From Astropecten irregularis (taxonomy: Eukaryota > Echinodermata > Asteroidea > Paxillosida > Astropectinidae), in NCBI GenBank assembly GCA_963971285.1, contig OZ020248.1, positions 7,378,001 through 7,442,000 of the forward strand: a stretch of DNA of 64,000 bases. The letters are read 5' to 3'. The notes under the pieces were generated by a model, which was not told where the DNA came from, made no database searches, and saw only the letters and a list, made by a program, of their open reading frames with translations. The translations under genes were made by a program, and so were the position numbers. Positions 25,071 through 39,337 of this stretch are shown piece by piece (position 1 is the stretch's first letter; each line of letters begins with the position of its first letter).

Positions 25071-28000
25071 GTTGGAAATTTCTCCCTGAATACTGGGGCA
25101 ATCGACTTGAAACTTGCACGACATGTAGCCCAAAATGTACTATACAGGAAAATATGGACTGTGCCAAATTCCAAAGTCATGTTTAGGGCCGAAAATCCAA
25201 GTATAGCACCACAGGCTATGAGAGAAGGCCGCCGAGCAGGCCGCATTAAAACTGCACTTAGACTATGAGAGACTTTTTGACGCTAGAGTTGGAATTTTTC
25301 TCCCTGAATACTGGGGCAATCGACTTGAAACTTGCACGACATGTAGCCCTAGATGTACTTTACAGGAAAATATGGCCTATGCCAAATTCCAAAGTCATGT
25401 TCATGGCCGAAAATCCAAGTATAGCACCAAACGCTATGGGAGAAGGCCGCCGAGCAGGCCGTATTAAAACTGCACTTAGACTATGAGAGCCTTTCTGACG
25501 CTAGAGTTGGAATTTTTCTCCCTGAATACTGGGGCAATCGACTTGAAACTTGCACGACATGTAGCCCCACATATACTCTACAGGAAAGTATTGGCTCTGC
25601 CAAATTCCAAAGTCATGTTCATGGCCGAAAATCCAAGTATAGCACCACACGCTATGCGAGATGGCCGCCGAGCAGGCGGCATTAAAACTGCACTTTGACT
25701 ATGATTGACTTTTTGACGTTAGAGTTGGAAATTTCTCCCTGAATACTGATGCAATCGACTAGAAACTTGCTCGACATGTAGCCCAACATATACTCTACAG
25801 GAAAGTATTGGCTCTGCCAAATTCCAAAGTCATGTTCATGGCCGAAAATCCAAGTATAGCACAACACGCTATGCGAGATGGCCGCCGAGCATTCCGCATT
25901 AAAACTGCACTTTGACTATGAGTGACTTTTTGACATAGAGTTGGAAATTTCTCCCTGAATACTGAGGCAATCGACTAGAAACTTGCACGACATGTAGCCC
26001 TACATGTACTCTACAGGAAAATATGGGATTTTACTAAATTCCAAACTCATGTTCTTGGCCGAAAATCCAAGTATAGCACCACACGCTATGCGAGATGGCT
26101 GCCGAGCAGGCCGCATTAAAACTGCACTTTGACTATGAGTGACTTTTTGACGTTAGAGTTGGAAATTTCTCCCTGAATACTGAGGCAATCGACTAGAAAC
26201 TTGCACGACATGTAGCCCTACATGTACTCTACTGGAAAAAATGGCCTATGCCAAATTCCAAAGTCATGTTCATGGCCGAAAATCCAAGTATAGCACCACA
26301 CGCTATGCGAATGCCGCATTAAAACTGTACTGATGAGACACTTTTTGACGCTAGAGTTGGAAATTTCTCCCTGAATACTGAGGCAATTGACTTAAAACTT
26401 GCACGACATGTAGCCCAAAATGTACTATACAGGAAAATATGGACTGTGCCAAATTCCAAAGTCATGTTTAGGGCCGAAAATCCAAGTATAGCACCACACG
26501 CTATGAGAGAAGGCCGCCGAGCAGGCCGCATTAAAACTGCACTTATACTATGAGTGACTTTTTGACGCTAGAGTTGGAAATTTCTCACTGAATACTGATG
26601 CAATCGACTTGAAACTTGCACGACATATAGCCCCACATATACTCTACAGGAAAGTATTGGCTCTGCCAAATTCCAAAGTCATGTTCATGGCCGAAAATCC
26701 AAGTATAGCACCACACGCTATGCGAGATGGCCGCCGAGCAGGCCGCATTAAAACTGCACTTTGACTATGAGTGACTTTTTGACGTTAGAGTTGGAAATTT
26801 CTCCCTGAATACTGAGGCAATCGACTAGAAACTTGCACGACATGTAGCCCTACATGTACTCTACAGGAAAATATGGGATTTTACTAAATTCCAAACTCAT
26901 GTTCTTGGCCGAAAATCCAAGTATAGCACCACACGCTATGCGAGATGGCTGCCGAGCAGGCCGCATTAAAACTGCACTTTGACTATGAGTGACTTTTTGA
27001 CGTTAGAGTTGGAAATTTCTCCCTGAATACTGAGGCAATCGACTAGAAACTTGCACGACATGTAGCCCTACATGTACTCTACTGGAAAATATGGGCTATG
27101 CCAAATTCGAAAGTCATGTTTATGGCCGAAAATCCAAGTATATGTAGCCCCAGATGTACTCTACTGGAAAATATGGGCTGTGCCAATTTCCAAAGTCATG
27201 TTCATGGCCGAAAATCCAAGTATAGCACCAAACGCTATGCTAATGCCGCATTAAAACTGTACTGATGAGACACTTTTTGACGCTAGAGTTGGAAATTTCT
27301 CCCTGAATACTGGGGCAATCGACTTGAAACTTGCACGACATGTAGCCCAAAATGTACTATACAGGAAAATATGGACTGTGCCAAATTCCAAAGTCATGTT
27401 TAGGGCCGAAAATCCAAGTATAGCACCACAGGCTACGAGAGAAGGCCGCCGAGCAGGCCGCATTAAAACTGCACTTAGACTATGAGAGACTTTTTGACGC
27501 TAGAGTTGGAATTTTTCTCCCTGAATACTGGGGCAATCGACTTGAAACTTGCACGACATGTAGCCCTAGATGTACTTTACAGGAAAATATGGCCTATGCC
27601 AAATTCCAAAGTCATGTTCATGGCCGAAAATCCAAGTATAGCACCACACGCTATGCGAATGCCGCATTAAAACTGTACTGATGAGACACTATTTGACGCT
27701 AGAGTTGGAAATTTCTCCCTGAATACTGAGGCAATTGACTTAAAACTTGCACGACATGTAGCCCAAAATGTACTATACAGGAAAATATGGACTGTGCCAA
27801 ATTCCAAAGTCATGTTTAGGGCCGAAAATCCAAGTATAGCACCACACGCTATGAGAGAAGGCCGCCGAGCAGGCCGCATTAAAACTGCACATAGACTATG
27901 AGAGACTTTTTGACGCTAGAGTTGGAATTTTTCTCCCTGAATACTGAGGCAATCGACTAGAAACTTGCACGACATGTAGCCCTAGATGTACTTTACAGGA

Positions 28001-28119
28001 AAATATGGCCTATGCCAAATTCCAAAGTCATGTTCATGGCCGAAAATCCAAGTATAGCACCACACGCTATGCGAATGCCGCATTAAAACTGTACTGATGA
28101 GACACTTTTTGACGCTAGA
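25071..28119. repeat. 3049-bp, 14-monomer HOR, copy 2
   Basis: All landmarks of 22022-25070 recur at +3049: 25265, 25483, 25682, 26319, 27072, 27251, 27482 and 27667. The chimeric monomer is at about 26234. After 28120 the register switches to that of 20237, which is a 7883-bp offset. Confidence 0.85.
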
Positions 28120-31100
28120 GTTGGAAATTTCTCCCTGAATACTGAGGCAATTGACTTAAAACTTGCACGACATGTAGCCCAAAATGTACTATACAGGAAA
28201 ATATGGACTGTGCCAAATTCCAAAGTCATGTTCATGGCCGAAAATCCAAGTATAGCACCACACGCTATGAGAGAAGGCCGCCGAGCAGGCCGCATTAAAA
28301 CTGCACTTATACTATGAGTGACTTTTTGACGCTAGAGTTGGAAATTTCTCACTGAATACTGATGCAATCGACTTGAAACTTGCACGACATATAGCCCCAC
28401 ATATACTCTACAGGAAAGTATTGGCTCTGCCAAATTCCAAAGTCATGTTCATGGCCGAAAATCCAAGTATAGCACCACACGCTATGCGAGATGGCCGCCG
28501 AGCAGGCCGCATTAAAACTGCACTTTGACTATGAGTGACTTTTTGACGTTAGAGTTGGAAATTTCTCACTGAATACTGATGCAATCGAATTGAAACTTGC
28601 ACGACATATAGCCCCACATATACTCTACAGGAAAGTATTGGCTCTGCCAAATTCCAAAGTCGTGTTCATGGCCGAAAATCCAAGTATAGCACCACACGCT
28701 ATGGGAGAAGGCCGCCGAGCAGGCCGTATTAAAACTGCACTTAGACTATGAGAGACTTTTTGACGCTAGAGTTGGAATTTTCTCCCTGAATACTGGGGCA
28801 ATCGACTTGAAACTTGCACGACGTGTAGCCCCAGATGTACTTTACAGGAAAATATGGCCTATGCCAAATTCCAAAGTCATGTTCATGTCCGAAAATTCAA
28901 GTATAGCACCACACGCTATGCGAAGGCCGCATTAAAACTGCACTTAGACTATGAGACACTTTTTGACGCTAGAGTTGGAAATTTCTCCCTGAATACTGAG
29001 GCAATCGACTTGAAACTTGCACGACATGTAGCCCCAGATGAACTCTACAGGAAATATGGGCTGTGCCAAATTCCAAAGTCATGTTCATGGCCGAAAATCC
29101 AAGTATAGCACCAAACGCTATGGGAGAAGGCCGCCGAGCAGGCCGTATTAAAACTGCACTTAGACTATGAGAGCCTTTCTGACGCTAGAGTTGGAATTTT
29201 TCTCCCTGAATACTGGGGCAATCGACTTGAAACTTGCACGACATGTAGCCCCACATATACTCTACAGGAAAGTATTGGCTCTGCCAAATTCCAAAGTCAT
29301 GTTCATGGCCGAAAATCCAAGTATAGTACCACACGCTATGCGAGATGGCCGCCGAGCAGGCGGCATTAAAACTGCACTTTGACTATGATTGACTTTTTGA
29401 CATAGAGTTGGAAATTTCTCCCTGAATACTGAGGCAATCGACTAGAAACTTGCACGACATGTAGCCCTACATGTACTCTACAGGAAAATATGGGATTTTA
29501 CTAAATTCCAAACTCATGTTCTTGGCCGAAAATCCAAGTATAGCACCACACGCTATGCGAGATGGCTGCCGAGCAGGCCGCATTAAAACTGCACTTTGAC
29601 TATGAGTGACTTTTTGACGTTAGATTTGGAAATTTCTCCCTGAATACTGAGGCAATCGACTAGAAACTTGCACGACATGTAGCCCTACATGTACTCTACT
29701 GGAAAATATGGGCTATGCCAAATTCGAAAGTCATGTTTATGGCCGAAAATCCAAGTATATGTAGCCCCAGATGTACTCTACTGGAAAATATGGGCTGTGC
29801 CAATTTCCAAAGTCATGTTCATGGCCGAAAATCCAAGTATAGCACCAATCGCTATGCTAATGCCGCATTAAAACTGTACTGATGAGACACTTTTTGACGC
29901 TAGAGTTGGAAATTTCTCCCTGAATACTGGGGCAATCGACTTGAAACTTGCACGACATGTAGCCCAAAATGTACTATACAGGAAAATATGGACTGTGCCA
30001 AATTCCAAAGTCATGTTTAGGGCCGAAAATCCAAGTATAGCACCACAGGCTATGAGAGAAGGCCGCCGAGCAGGCCGCATTAAAACTGCACTTAGACTAT
30101 GAGAGACTTTTTGACGCTAGAGTTGGAATTTTTCTCCCTGAATACTGGGGCAATCGACTTGAAACTTGCACGACATGTAGCCCTAGATGTACTTTACAGG
30201 AAAATATGGCCTATGCCAAATTCCAAAGTCATGTTCATGGCCGAAAATCCAAGTATAGCACCAAACGCTATGGGAGAAGGCCGCCGAGCAGGCCGTATTA
30301 AAACTGCACTTAGACTATGAGAGCCTTTCTGACGCTAGAGTTGGAATTTTTCTCCCTGAATACTGGGGCAATCGACTTGAAACTTGCACGACATGTAGCC
30401 CCACATATACTCTACAGGAAAGTATTGGCTCTGCCAAATTCCAAAGTCATGTTCATGGCCGAAAATCCAAGTATAGCACCACACGCTATGCGAGATGGCC
30501 GCCGAGCAGGCGGCATTAAAACTGCACTTTGACTATGATTGACTTTTTGACGTTAGAGTTGGAAATTTCTCCCTGAATACTGATGCAATCGACTAGAAAC
30601 TTGCTCGACATGTAGCCCAACATATACTCTACAGGAAAGTATTGGCTCTGCCAAATTCCAAAGTCATGTTCATGGCCGAAAATCCAAGTATAGCACAACA
30701 CGCTATGCGAGATGGCCGCCGAGCATTCCGCATTAAAACTGCACTTTGACTATGAGTGACTTTTTGACATAGAGTTGGAAATTTCTCCCTGAATACTGAG
30801 GCAATCGACTAGAAACTTGCACGACATGTAGCCCTACATGTACTCTACAGGAAAATATGGGATTTTACTAAATTCCAAACTCATGTTCTTGGCCGAAAAT
30901 CCAAGTATAGCACCACACGCTATGCGAGATGGCTGCCGAGCAGGCCGCATTAAAACTGCACTTTGACTATGAGTGACTTTTTGACGTTAGAGTTGGAAAT
31001 TTCTCCCTGAATACTGAGGCAATCGACTAGAAACTTGCACGACATGTAGCCCTACATGTACTCTACTGGAAAAAATGGCCTATGCCAAATTCCAAAGTCA

Positions 31101-32687
31101 TGTTCATGGCCGAAAATCCAAGTATAGCACCACACGCTATGCGAATGCCGCATTAAAACTGTACTGATGAGACACTTTTTGACGCTAGAGTTGGAAATTT
31201 CTCCCTGAATACTGAGGCAATTGACTTAAAACTTGCACGACATGTAGCCCAAAATGTACTATACAGGAAAATATGGACTGTGCCAAATTCCAAAGTCATG
31301 TTTAGGGCCGAAAATCCAAGTATAGCACCACACGCTATGAGAGAAGGCCGCCGAGCAGGCCGCATTAAAACTGCACTTATACTATGAGTGACTTTTTGAC
31401 GCTAGAGTTGGAAATTTCTCACTGAATACTGATGCAATCGACTTGAAACTTGCACGACATATAGCCCCACATATACTCTACAGGAAAGTATTGGCTCTGC
31501 CAAATTCCAAAGTCATGTTCATGGCCGAAAATCCAAGTATAGCACCACACGCTATGCGAGATGGCCGCCGAGCAGGCCGCATTAAAACTGCACTTTGACT
31601 ATGAGTGACTTTTTGACGTTAGAGTTGGAAATTTCTCCCTGAATACTGAGGCAATCGACTAGAAACTTGCACGACATGTAGCCCTACATGTACTCTACAG
31701 GAAAATATGGGATTTTACTAAATTCCAAACTCATGTTCTTGGCCGAAAATCCAAGTATAGCACCACACGCTATGCGAGATGGCTGCCGAGCAGGCCGCAT
31801 TAAAACTGCACTTTGACTATGAGTGACTTTTTGACGTTAGAGTTGGAAATTTCTCCCTGAATACTGAGGCAATCGACTAGAAACTTGCACGACATGTAGC
31901 CCTACATGTACTCTACTGGAAAATATGGGCTATGCCAAATTCGAAAGTCATGTTTATGGCCGAAAATCCAAGTATATGTAGCCCCAGATGTACTCTACTG
32001 GAAAATATGGGCTGTGCCAATTTCCAAAGTCATGTTCATGGCCGAAAATCCAAGTATAGCACCAAACGCTATGCTAATGCCGCATTAAAACTGTACTGAT
32101 GAGACACTTTTTGACGCTAGAGTTGGAAATTTCTCCCTGAATACTGGGGCAATCGACTTGAAACTTGCACGACATGTAGCCCAAAATGTACTATACAGGA
32201 AAATATGGACTGTGCCAAATTCCAAAGTCATGTTTAGGGCCGAAAATCCAAGTATAGCACCACAGGCTACGAGAGAAGGCCGCCGAGCAGGCCGCATTAA
32301 AACTGCACTTAGACTATGAGAGACTTTTTGACGCTAGAGTTGGAATTTTTCTCCCTGAATACTGGGGCAATCGACTTGAAACTTGCACGACATGTAGCCC
32401 TAGATGTACTTTACAGGAAAATATGGCCTATGCCAAATTCCAAAGTCATGTTCATGGCCGAAAATCCAAGTATAGCACCACACGCTATGCGAATGCCGCA
32501 TTAAAACTGTACTGATGAGACACTATTTGACGCTAGAGTTGGAAATTTCTCCCTGAATACTGAGGCAATTGACTTAAAACTTGCACGACATGTAGCCCAA
32601 AATGTACTATACAGGAAAATATGGACTGTGCCAAATTCCAAAGTCATGTTTAGGGCCGAAAATCCAAGTATAGCACCACACGCTATG
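27783..32687. repeat. About 4.9-kb block, copy 2 (7883-bp offset)
   Basis: Matching landmarks at +7883 include 28083, 28854, 29167, 29689, 29868, 30099, 30317, 30516, 31153, 31906, 32085 and 32316. Private variants of copy 1 (the ATCGAATTG site, ACGACGTGTAGCC at about 20935, CACCAATCGC at about 21962, TTAGATTTGG) are all present here. That makes a direct recent copy event far more likely than parallel change. Confidence 0.85.
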
Positions 32688-34876
32688 CGAAGGCCGCATT
32701 AAAACTGTACTTAGACTATGAGACACTTTTTGACGCTAGAGTTGGAAATTTCTCCCTGAATACTGAGGCAATTGACTTGAAACTTGCACGACATGTAGCC
32801 CAAAATGTTCTATACAGGAAAATATGGACTGTGCCAAATTCCAAAGTCATGTTCATGGCCGAAAATCCAAGTATAGCACCACACGCTATGCGAGATGGCC
32901 GCCGAGCAGGCCGCATTAAAACTGCACTTTGACTATGAGGGACTTTTTGACGTTAGAGTTGGAAATTTCTCCCTGAATACTGAGGCAATCGACTAGAAAC
33001 TTGCACGACATGTAGCCCTACATGTACTCTACAGGAAAATATGGGATTTTACTAAATTCCAAACTCATGTTCTTGGCCGAAAATCCAAGTATAGCACCAC
33101 ACGCTATGCGAGATGGCTGCCGAGCAGGCCGCATTAAAACTGCACTTTGACTATGAGTGACTTTTTGACGTTAGAGTTGGAAATTTCTCCCTGAATACTG
33201 AGGCAATCGACTAGAAACTTGCACGACATGTAGCCCTACATGTACTCTACTGGAAAATATGGGCTATGCCAAATTCGAAAGTCATGTTTATGGCCGAAAA
33301 TCCAAGTATATGTAGCCCCAGATGTACTCTACTGGAAAATATGGGCTGTGCCAATTTCCAAAGTCATGTTCATGGCCGAAAATCCAAGTATAGCACCAAA
33401 CGCTATGCTAATGCCGCATTAAAACTGTACTGATGAGACACTTTTTGACGCTAGAGTTGGAAATTTCTCCCTGAATACTGGGGCAATCGACTTGAAACTT
33501 GCACGACATGTAGCCCAAAATGTACTATACAGGAAAATATGGACTGTGCCAAATTCCAAAGTCATGTTTAGGGCCGAAAATCCAAGTATAGCACCACAGG
33601 CTATGAGAGAAGGCCGCCGAGCAGGCCGCATTAAAACTGCACTTAGACTATGAGAGACTTTTTGACGCTAGAGTTGGAATTTTTCTCCCTGAATACTGGG
33701 GCAATCGACTTGAAACTTGCACGACATGTAGCCCTAGATGTACTTTACAGGAAAATATGGCCTATGCCAAATTCCAAAGTCATGTTCATGGCCGAAAATC
33801 CAAGTATAGCACCACACGCTATGCGAATGCCGCATTAAAACTGTACTGATGAGACACTATTTGACGCTAGAGTTGGAAATTTCTCCCTGAATACTGAGGC
33901 AATTGACTTAAAACTTGCACGACATGTAGCCCAAAATGTACTATACAGGAAAATATGGACTGTGCCAAATTCCAAAGTCATGTTTAGGGCCGAAAATCCA
34001 AGTATAGCACCACACGCTATGAGAGAAGGCCGCCGAGCAGGCCGCATTAAAACTGCACTTATACTATGAGTGACTTTTTGACGCTAGAGTTGGAAATTTC
34101 TCACTGAATACTGATGCAATCGACTTGAAACTTGCACGACATATAGCCCCACATATACTCTACAGGAAAGTATTGGCTCTGCCAAATTCCAAAGTCATGT
34201 TCATGGCCGAAAATCCAAGTATAGCACCACACGCTATGGGAGAAGGCCGCCGAGCAGGCCGTATAAAAACTGCACTTAGACTATGAGAGACTTTTTGACG
34301 CTAGAGTTGGAAATTTCTCCCTGAATACTGAGGCAATCGACTTGAAACTTGCACGACATGTAGCCCCAGATGAACTCTACAGGAAATATGGGCTGTGCCA
34401 AATTCCAAAGTCATGTTCATGGCCGAAAATCCAAGTATAGCACCAAACGCTATGGGAGAAGGCCGCCGAGCAGGCCGTATTAAAACTGCACTTAGACTAT
34501 GAGAGACTTTTTGACGCTAGAGTTGGAATTTTTCTCCCTGAATACTGGGGCAATCGACTTGAAACTTGCACGACATGTAGCCCCACATATACTCTACAGG
34601 AAAGTATTGGCTCTGCCAAATTCCAAAGTCATGTTCATGGCCGGAAATCCAAGTATAGCACCACACGCTATGCGAGATGGCCGCCGAGCAGGCGGCATTA
34701 AAACTGCACTTTGACTATGATTGACTTTTTGACGTTAGAGTTGGAAATTTCTCCCTGAATACTGATGCAATCGACTAGAAACTTGCTCGACATGTAGCCC
34801 AACATATACTCTACAGGAAAGTATTGGCTCTGACAAATTCCAAAGTCATGTTCATGGCCGAAAATCCAAGTATAGC
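31070..34876. repeat. 3.8-kb block duplicated at a 12,427-bp offset, copy 1
   Basis: This block reappears at 43497-47303. Landmarks include 31153/43580, 31906/44333, 33240/45667 and 34499/46926. It begins inside the chimeric monomer of about 31070 and ends where this copy reads CACAACACGC and the other CACCAAACGC. Small private differences include ATGGCCGGAAATCC (about 34643) and CTCTGACAAATT (about 34832) here. Confidence 0.78.
32688..33175. repeat. Transition monomers with an 'AAAATGTTC' variant
   Basis: Two monomers (anchors 32741 and 32958) link the 7883-bp-offset block to the next HOR series. The first is preceded by the GCGAAGGCCGCATT short GC box. One GCCCAAAATGTTC replaces GCCCAAAATGTAC (about 32803). 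The linker ATGAGGGAC (about 32936) is unique in what I read. The same arrangement without these changes recurs at 45143 at an offset of 12427. Confidence 0.7.
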
Positions 34877-36719
34877 ACAACACGCTATGCGAGATGGCCG
34901 CCGAGCATTCCGCATTAAAACTGCACTTTGACTATGAGTGACTTTTTGACATAGAGTTGGAAATTTCTCCCTGAATACTGAGGCAATCGACTAGAAACTT
35001 GCACGACATGTAGCCCTACATGTACTCTACAGGAAAATATGGGATTTTACTAAATTCCAAACTCATGTTCTTGGCCGAAAATCCAAGTATAGCACCACAC
35101 GCTATGCGAGATGGCTGCCGAGCAGGCCGCATTAAAACTGCACTTTGACTATGAGTGACTTTTTGACGTTAGAGTTGGAAATTTCTCCCTGAAAACTGAG
35201 GCAATCGACTAGAAACTTGCACGACATGTAGCCCTACATGTACTCTACTGGAAAATATGGGCTATGCCAAATTCGAAAGTCATGTTCATGGCCGAAAATC
35301 CAAGTATATGTAGCCCCAGATTTACTCTACTGGAAAATATGGGCTGTGCCAATTTCCAAAGTCATGTTCATGGCCGAAAATCCAAGTATAGCACCAAACG
35401 CTATGCGAATGCCGCATTAAAACTGTACTGATGAGACACTTTTTGACGCTAGAGTTGGAAATTTCTCCCTGAATACTGAGGCAATTGACTTAAAACTTGC
35501 ACGACATGTAGCCCAAAATGTACTATACAGGAAAATATGGACTGTGCCAAATTCCAAAGTCATGTTTAGGGCCGAAAATTCAAGTATAGCACCACACGCT
35601 ATGCGAATGCCGCATTAAAACTGTACTTATGAGACACTTTTTGACGCTAGAGTTGGAAATTTCTCCCTGAATACTGAGGCATTTGACTTGAAACTTGCAC
35701 GACATGTAGCCCAAAATGTACTATACAGGAAAATATGGACTGTGCCAAATTCCAAAGTCATGTTTAGGGCCGAAAATCCAAGTATAGCACCACACGCTAT
35801 GAGAGAAGGCCGCCGAGCAGGCCGCATTAAAACTGCACATAGACTATGAGAGACTTTTTGACGCTAGAGTTGGAATTTTTCTCCCTGAATACTGAGGCAA
35901 TCGACTAGAAACTTGCACGACATGTAGCCCTAGATGTACTTTACAGGAAAATATGGCCTATGCCAAATTCCAAAGTCATGTTCATGGCCGAAAATCCAAG
36001 TATAGCACCACACGCTATGCGAATGCCGCATTAAAACTGTACTGATGAGACACTTTTTGACGCTAGAGTTGGAAATTTCTCCCTGAATACTGAGGCAATT
36101 GACTTAAAACTTGCACGACATGTAGCCCAAAATGTACTATACAGGAAAATATGGACTGTGCCAAATTCCAAAGTCATGTTTAGGGCCGAAAATCCAAGTA
36201 TAGCACCACACGCTATGAGAGAAGGCCGCCGAGCAGGCCGCATTAAAACTGCACTTATACTATGAGTGACTTTTTGACGCTAGAGTTGGAAATTTCTCAC
36301 TGAATACTGATGCAATCGACTTGAAACTTGCACGACATATAGCCCCACATATACTCTACAGGAAAGTATTGGCTCTGCCAAATTCCAAAGTCATGTTCAT
36401 GGCCGAAAATCCAAGTATAGCACCACACGCTATGCGAGATGGCCGCCGAGCAGGCCGCATTAAAACTGCACTTTGACTATGAGTGACTTTTTGACGTTAG
36501 AGTTGGAAATTTCTCCCTGAATACTGAGGCAATCGACTAGAAACTTGCACGACATGTAGCCCTACATGTACTCTACAGGAAAATATGGGATTTTACTAAA
36601 TTCCAAACTCATGTTCTTGGCCGAAAATCCAAGTATAGCACCACACGCTATGCGAGATGGCTGCCGAGCAGGCCGCATTAAAACTGCACTTTGACTATGA
36701 GTGACTTTTTGACGTTAGA
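33176..36719. repeat. 3544-bp HOR-like interval
   Basis: Composite-led intervals here begin at anchors 33176 and 36720. The first about 1.7 kb (33176-34870) matches 36720-38414 at +3544. The rest is a different mix with composite 35238 and three consecutive short or alternating monomers (35454, 35653, 35870, 36069). At about 35308 the composite has GATTTACTC instead of GATGTACTC, a change shared only with the composite at 42985. Confidence 0.75.
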
Positions 36720-39337
36720 GTTGGAAATTTCTCCCTGAATACTGAGGCAATCGACTAGAAACTTGCACGACATGTAGCCCTACATGTACTCTACTGGAAA
36801 ATATGGGCTATGCCAAATTCGAAAGTCATGTTTATGGCCGAAAATCCAAGTATATGTAGCCCCAGATGTACTCTACTGGAAAATATGGGCTGTGCCAATT
36901 TCCAAAGTCATGTTCATGGCCGAAAATCCAAGTATAGCACCAAACGCTATGCTAATGCCGCATTAAAACTGTACTGATGAGACACTTTTTGACGCTAGAG
37001 TTGGAAATTTCTCCCTGAATACTGGGGCAATCGACTTGAAACTTGCACGACATGTAGCCCAAAATGTACTATACAGGAAAATATGGACTGTGCCAAATTC
37101 CAAAGTCATGTTTAGGGCCGAAAATCCAAGTATAGCACCACAGGCTATGAGAGAAGGCCGCCGAGCAGGCCGCATTAAAACTGCACTTAGACTATGAGAG
37201 ACTTTTTGACGCTAGAGTTGGAATTTTTCTCCCTGAATACTGGGGCAATCGACTTGAAACTTGCACGACATGTAGCCCTAGATGTACTTTACAGGAAAAT
37301 ATGGCCTATGCCAAATTCCAAAGTCATGTTCATGGCCGAAAATCCAAGTATAGCACCACACGCTATGCGAATGCCGCATTAAAACTGTACTGATGAGACA
37401 CTATTTGACGCTAGAGTTGGAAATTTCTCCCTGAATACTGAGGCAATTGACTTAAAACTTGCACGACATGTAGCCCAAAATGTACTATACAGGAAAATAT
37501 GGACTGTGCCAAATTCCAAAGTCATGTTTAGGGCCGAAAATCCAAGTATAGCACCACACGCTATGAGAGAAGGCCGCCGAGCAGGCCGCATTAAAACTGC
37601 ACTTATACTATGAGTGACTTTTTGACGCTAGAGTTGGAAATTTCTCACTGAATACTGATGCAATCGACTTGAAACTTGCACGACATATAGCCCCACATAT
37701 ACTCTACAGGAAAGTATTGGCTCTGCCAAATTCCAAAGTCATGTTCATGGCCGAAAATCCAAGTATAGCACCACACGCTATGGGAGAAGGCCGCCGAGCA
37801 GGCCGTATAAAAACTGCACTTAGACTATGAGAGACTTTTTGACGCTAGAGTTGGAAATTTCTCCCTGAATACTGAGGCAATCGACTTGAAACTTGCACGA
37901 CATGTAGCCCCAGATGAACTCTACAGGAAATATGGGCTGTGCCAAATTCCAAAGTCATGTTCATGGCCGAAAATCCAAGTATAGCACCAAAAGCTATGGG
38001 AAAAGGCCGCCGAGCAGGCCGTATTAAAACTGCACTTAGACTATGAGAGACTTTTTGACGCTAGAGTTGGAATTTTTCTCCCTGAATACTGGGGCAATCG
38101 ACTTGAAACTTGCACGACATGTAGCCCCACATATACTCTACAGGAAAGTATTGGCTCTGCCAAATTCCAAAGTCATGTTCATGGCCGAAAATCCAAGTAT
38201 AGCACCACACGCTATGCGAGATGGCCGCCGAGCAGGCGGCATTAAAACTGCACTTTGACTATGATTGACTTTTTGACGTTAGAGTTGGAAATTTCTCCCT
38301 GAATACTGATGCAATCGACTAGAAACTTGCTCGACATGTAGCCCAACATATACTCTACAGGAAAGTATTGGCTCTGCCAAATTCCAAAGTCATGTTCATG
38401 GCCGAAAATCCAAGTATAGCACCAAACGCTATGGGAGAAGGCCGCCGAGCAGGCCGTATTAAAACTGCACTTAGACTATGAGAGACTTTTTGACGCTAGA
38501 GTTGGAATTTTTCTCCCTGAATACTGGGGCAATCGACTTGAAACTTGCACGACATGTAGCCCTAGATGTACTTTACAGGAAAATATGGCCTATGCCAAAT
38601 TCCAAAGTCATGTTCATGGCCGAAAATCCAAGTATAGCACCACACGCTATGCGAATGCCGCATTAAAACTGTACTGATGAGACACTTTTTGACGCTAGAG
38701 TTGGAAATTTCTCCCTGAATACTGAGGCAATTGACTTAAAATTTGCACGACATGTAGCCCAAAATGTACTATACAGGAAAATATGGACTGTGCCAAATTC
38801 CAAAGTCATGTTCATGTCCGAAAATTCAAGTATAGCACCACACGCTATGCGAAGGCCGCATTAAAACTGTACTTAGACTATGAGACACTTTTTGACGCTA
38901 GAGTTGGAAATTTCTCCCTGAATACTGAGGCAATTGACTTGAAACTTGCACGACATGTAGCCCAAAATGTACTATACAGGAAAATATGGACTGTGCCAAA
39001 TTCCAAAGTCATGTTCATGGCCGAAAATCCAAGTATAGCACCACACGCTATGCGAGATGGCCGCCGAGCAGGCCGCATTAAAACTGCACTTTGACTATGA
39101 GTGACTTTTTGACGTTAGAGTTGGAAATTTCTCCCTGAATACTGAGGCAATCGACTAGAAACTTGCACGACATGTAGCCCTACATGTACTCTACAGGAAA
39201 ATATGGGATTTTACTAAATTCCAAACTCATGTTCTTGGCCGAAAATCCAAGTATAGCACCACACGCTATGCGAGATGGCTGCCGAGCAGGCCGCATTAAA
39301 ACTGCACTTTGACTATGAGTGACTTTTTGACGTTAGA
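36720..39337. repeat. 2618-bp HOR-like interval
   Basis: Positions 36720-38420 match 39338-41038 at +2618, and 36720-38933 matches 45603-47816 at +8883. Markers are the composite at 36784, GTATAAAAACTGC (about 37805) and a perfect-dyad GC box GCAGGCGGC (about 38230). An extended monomer pair at 38478-39094 uses the TCATGTCCGAAAATTC variant that dominates array 2. Confidence 0.75.
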
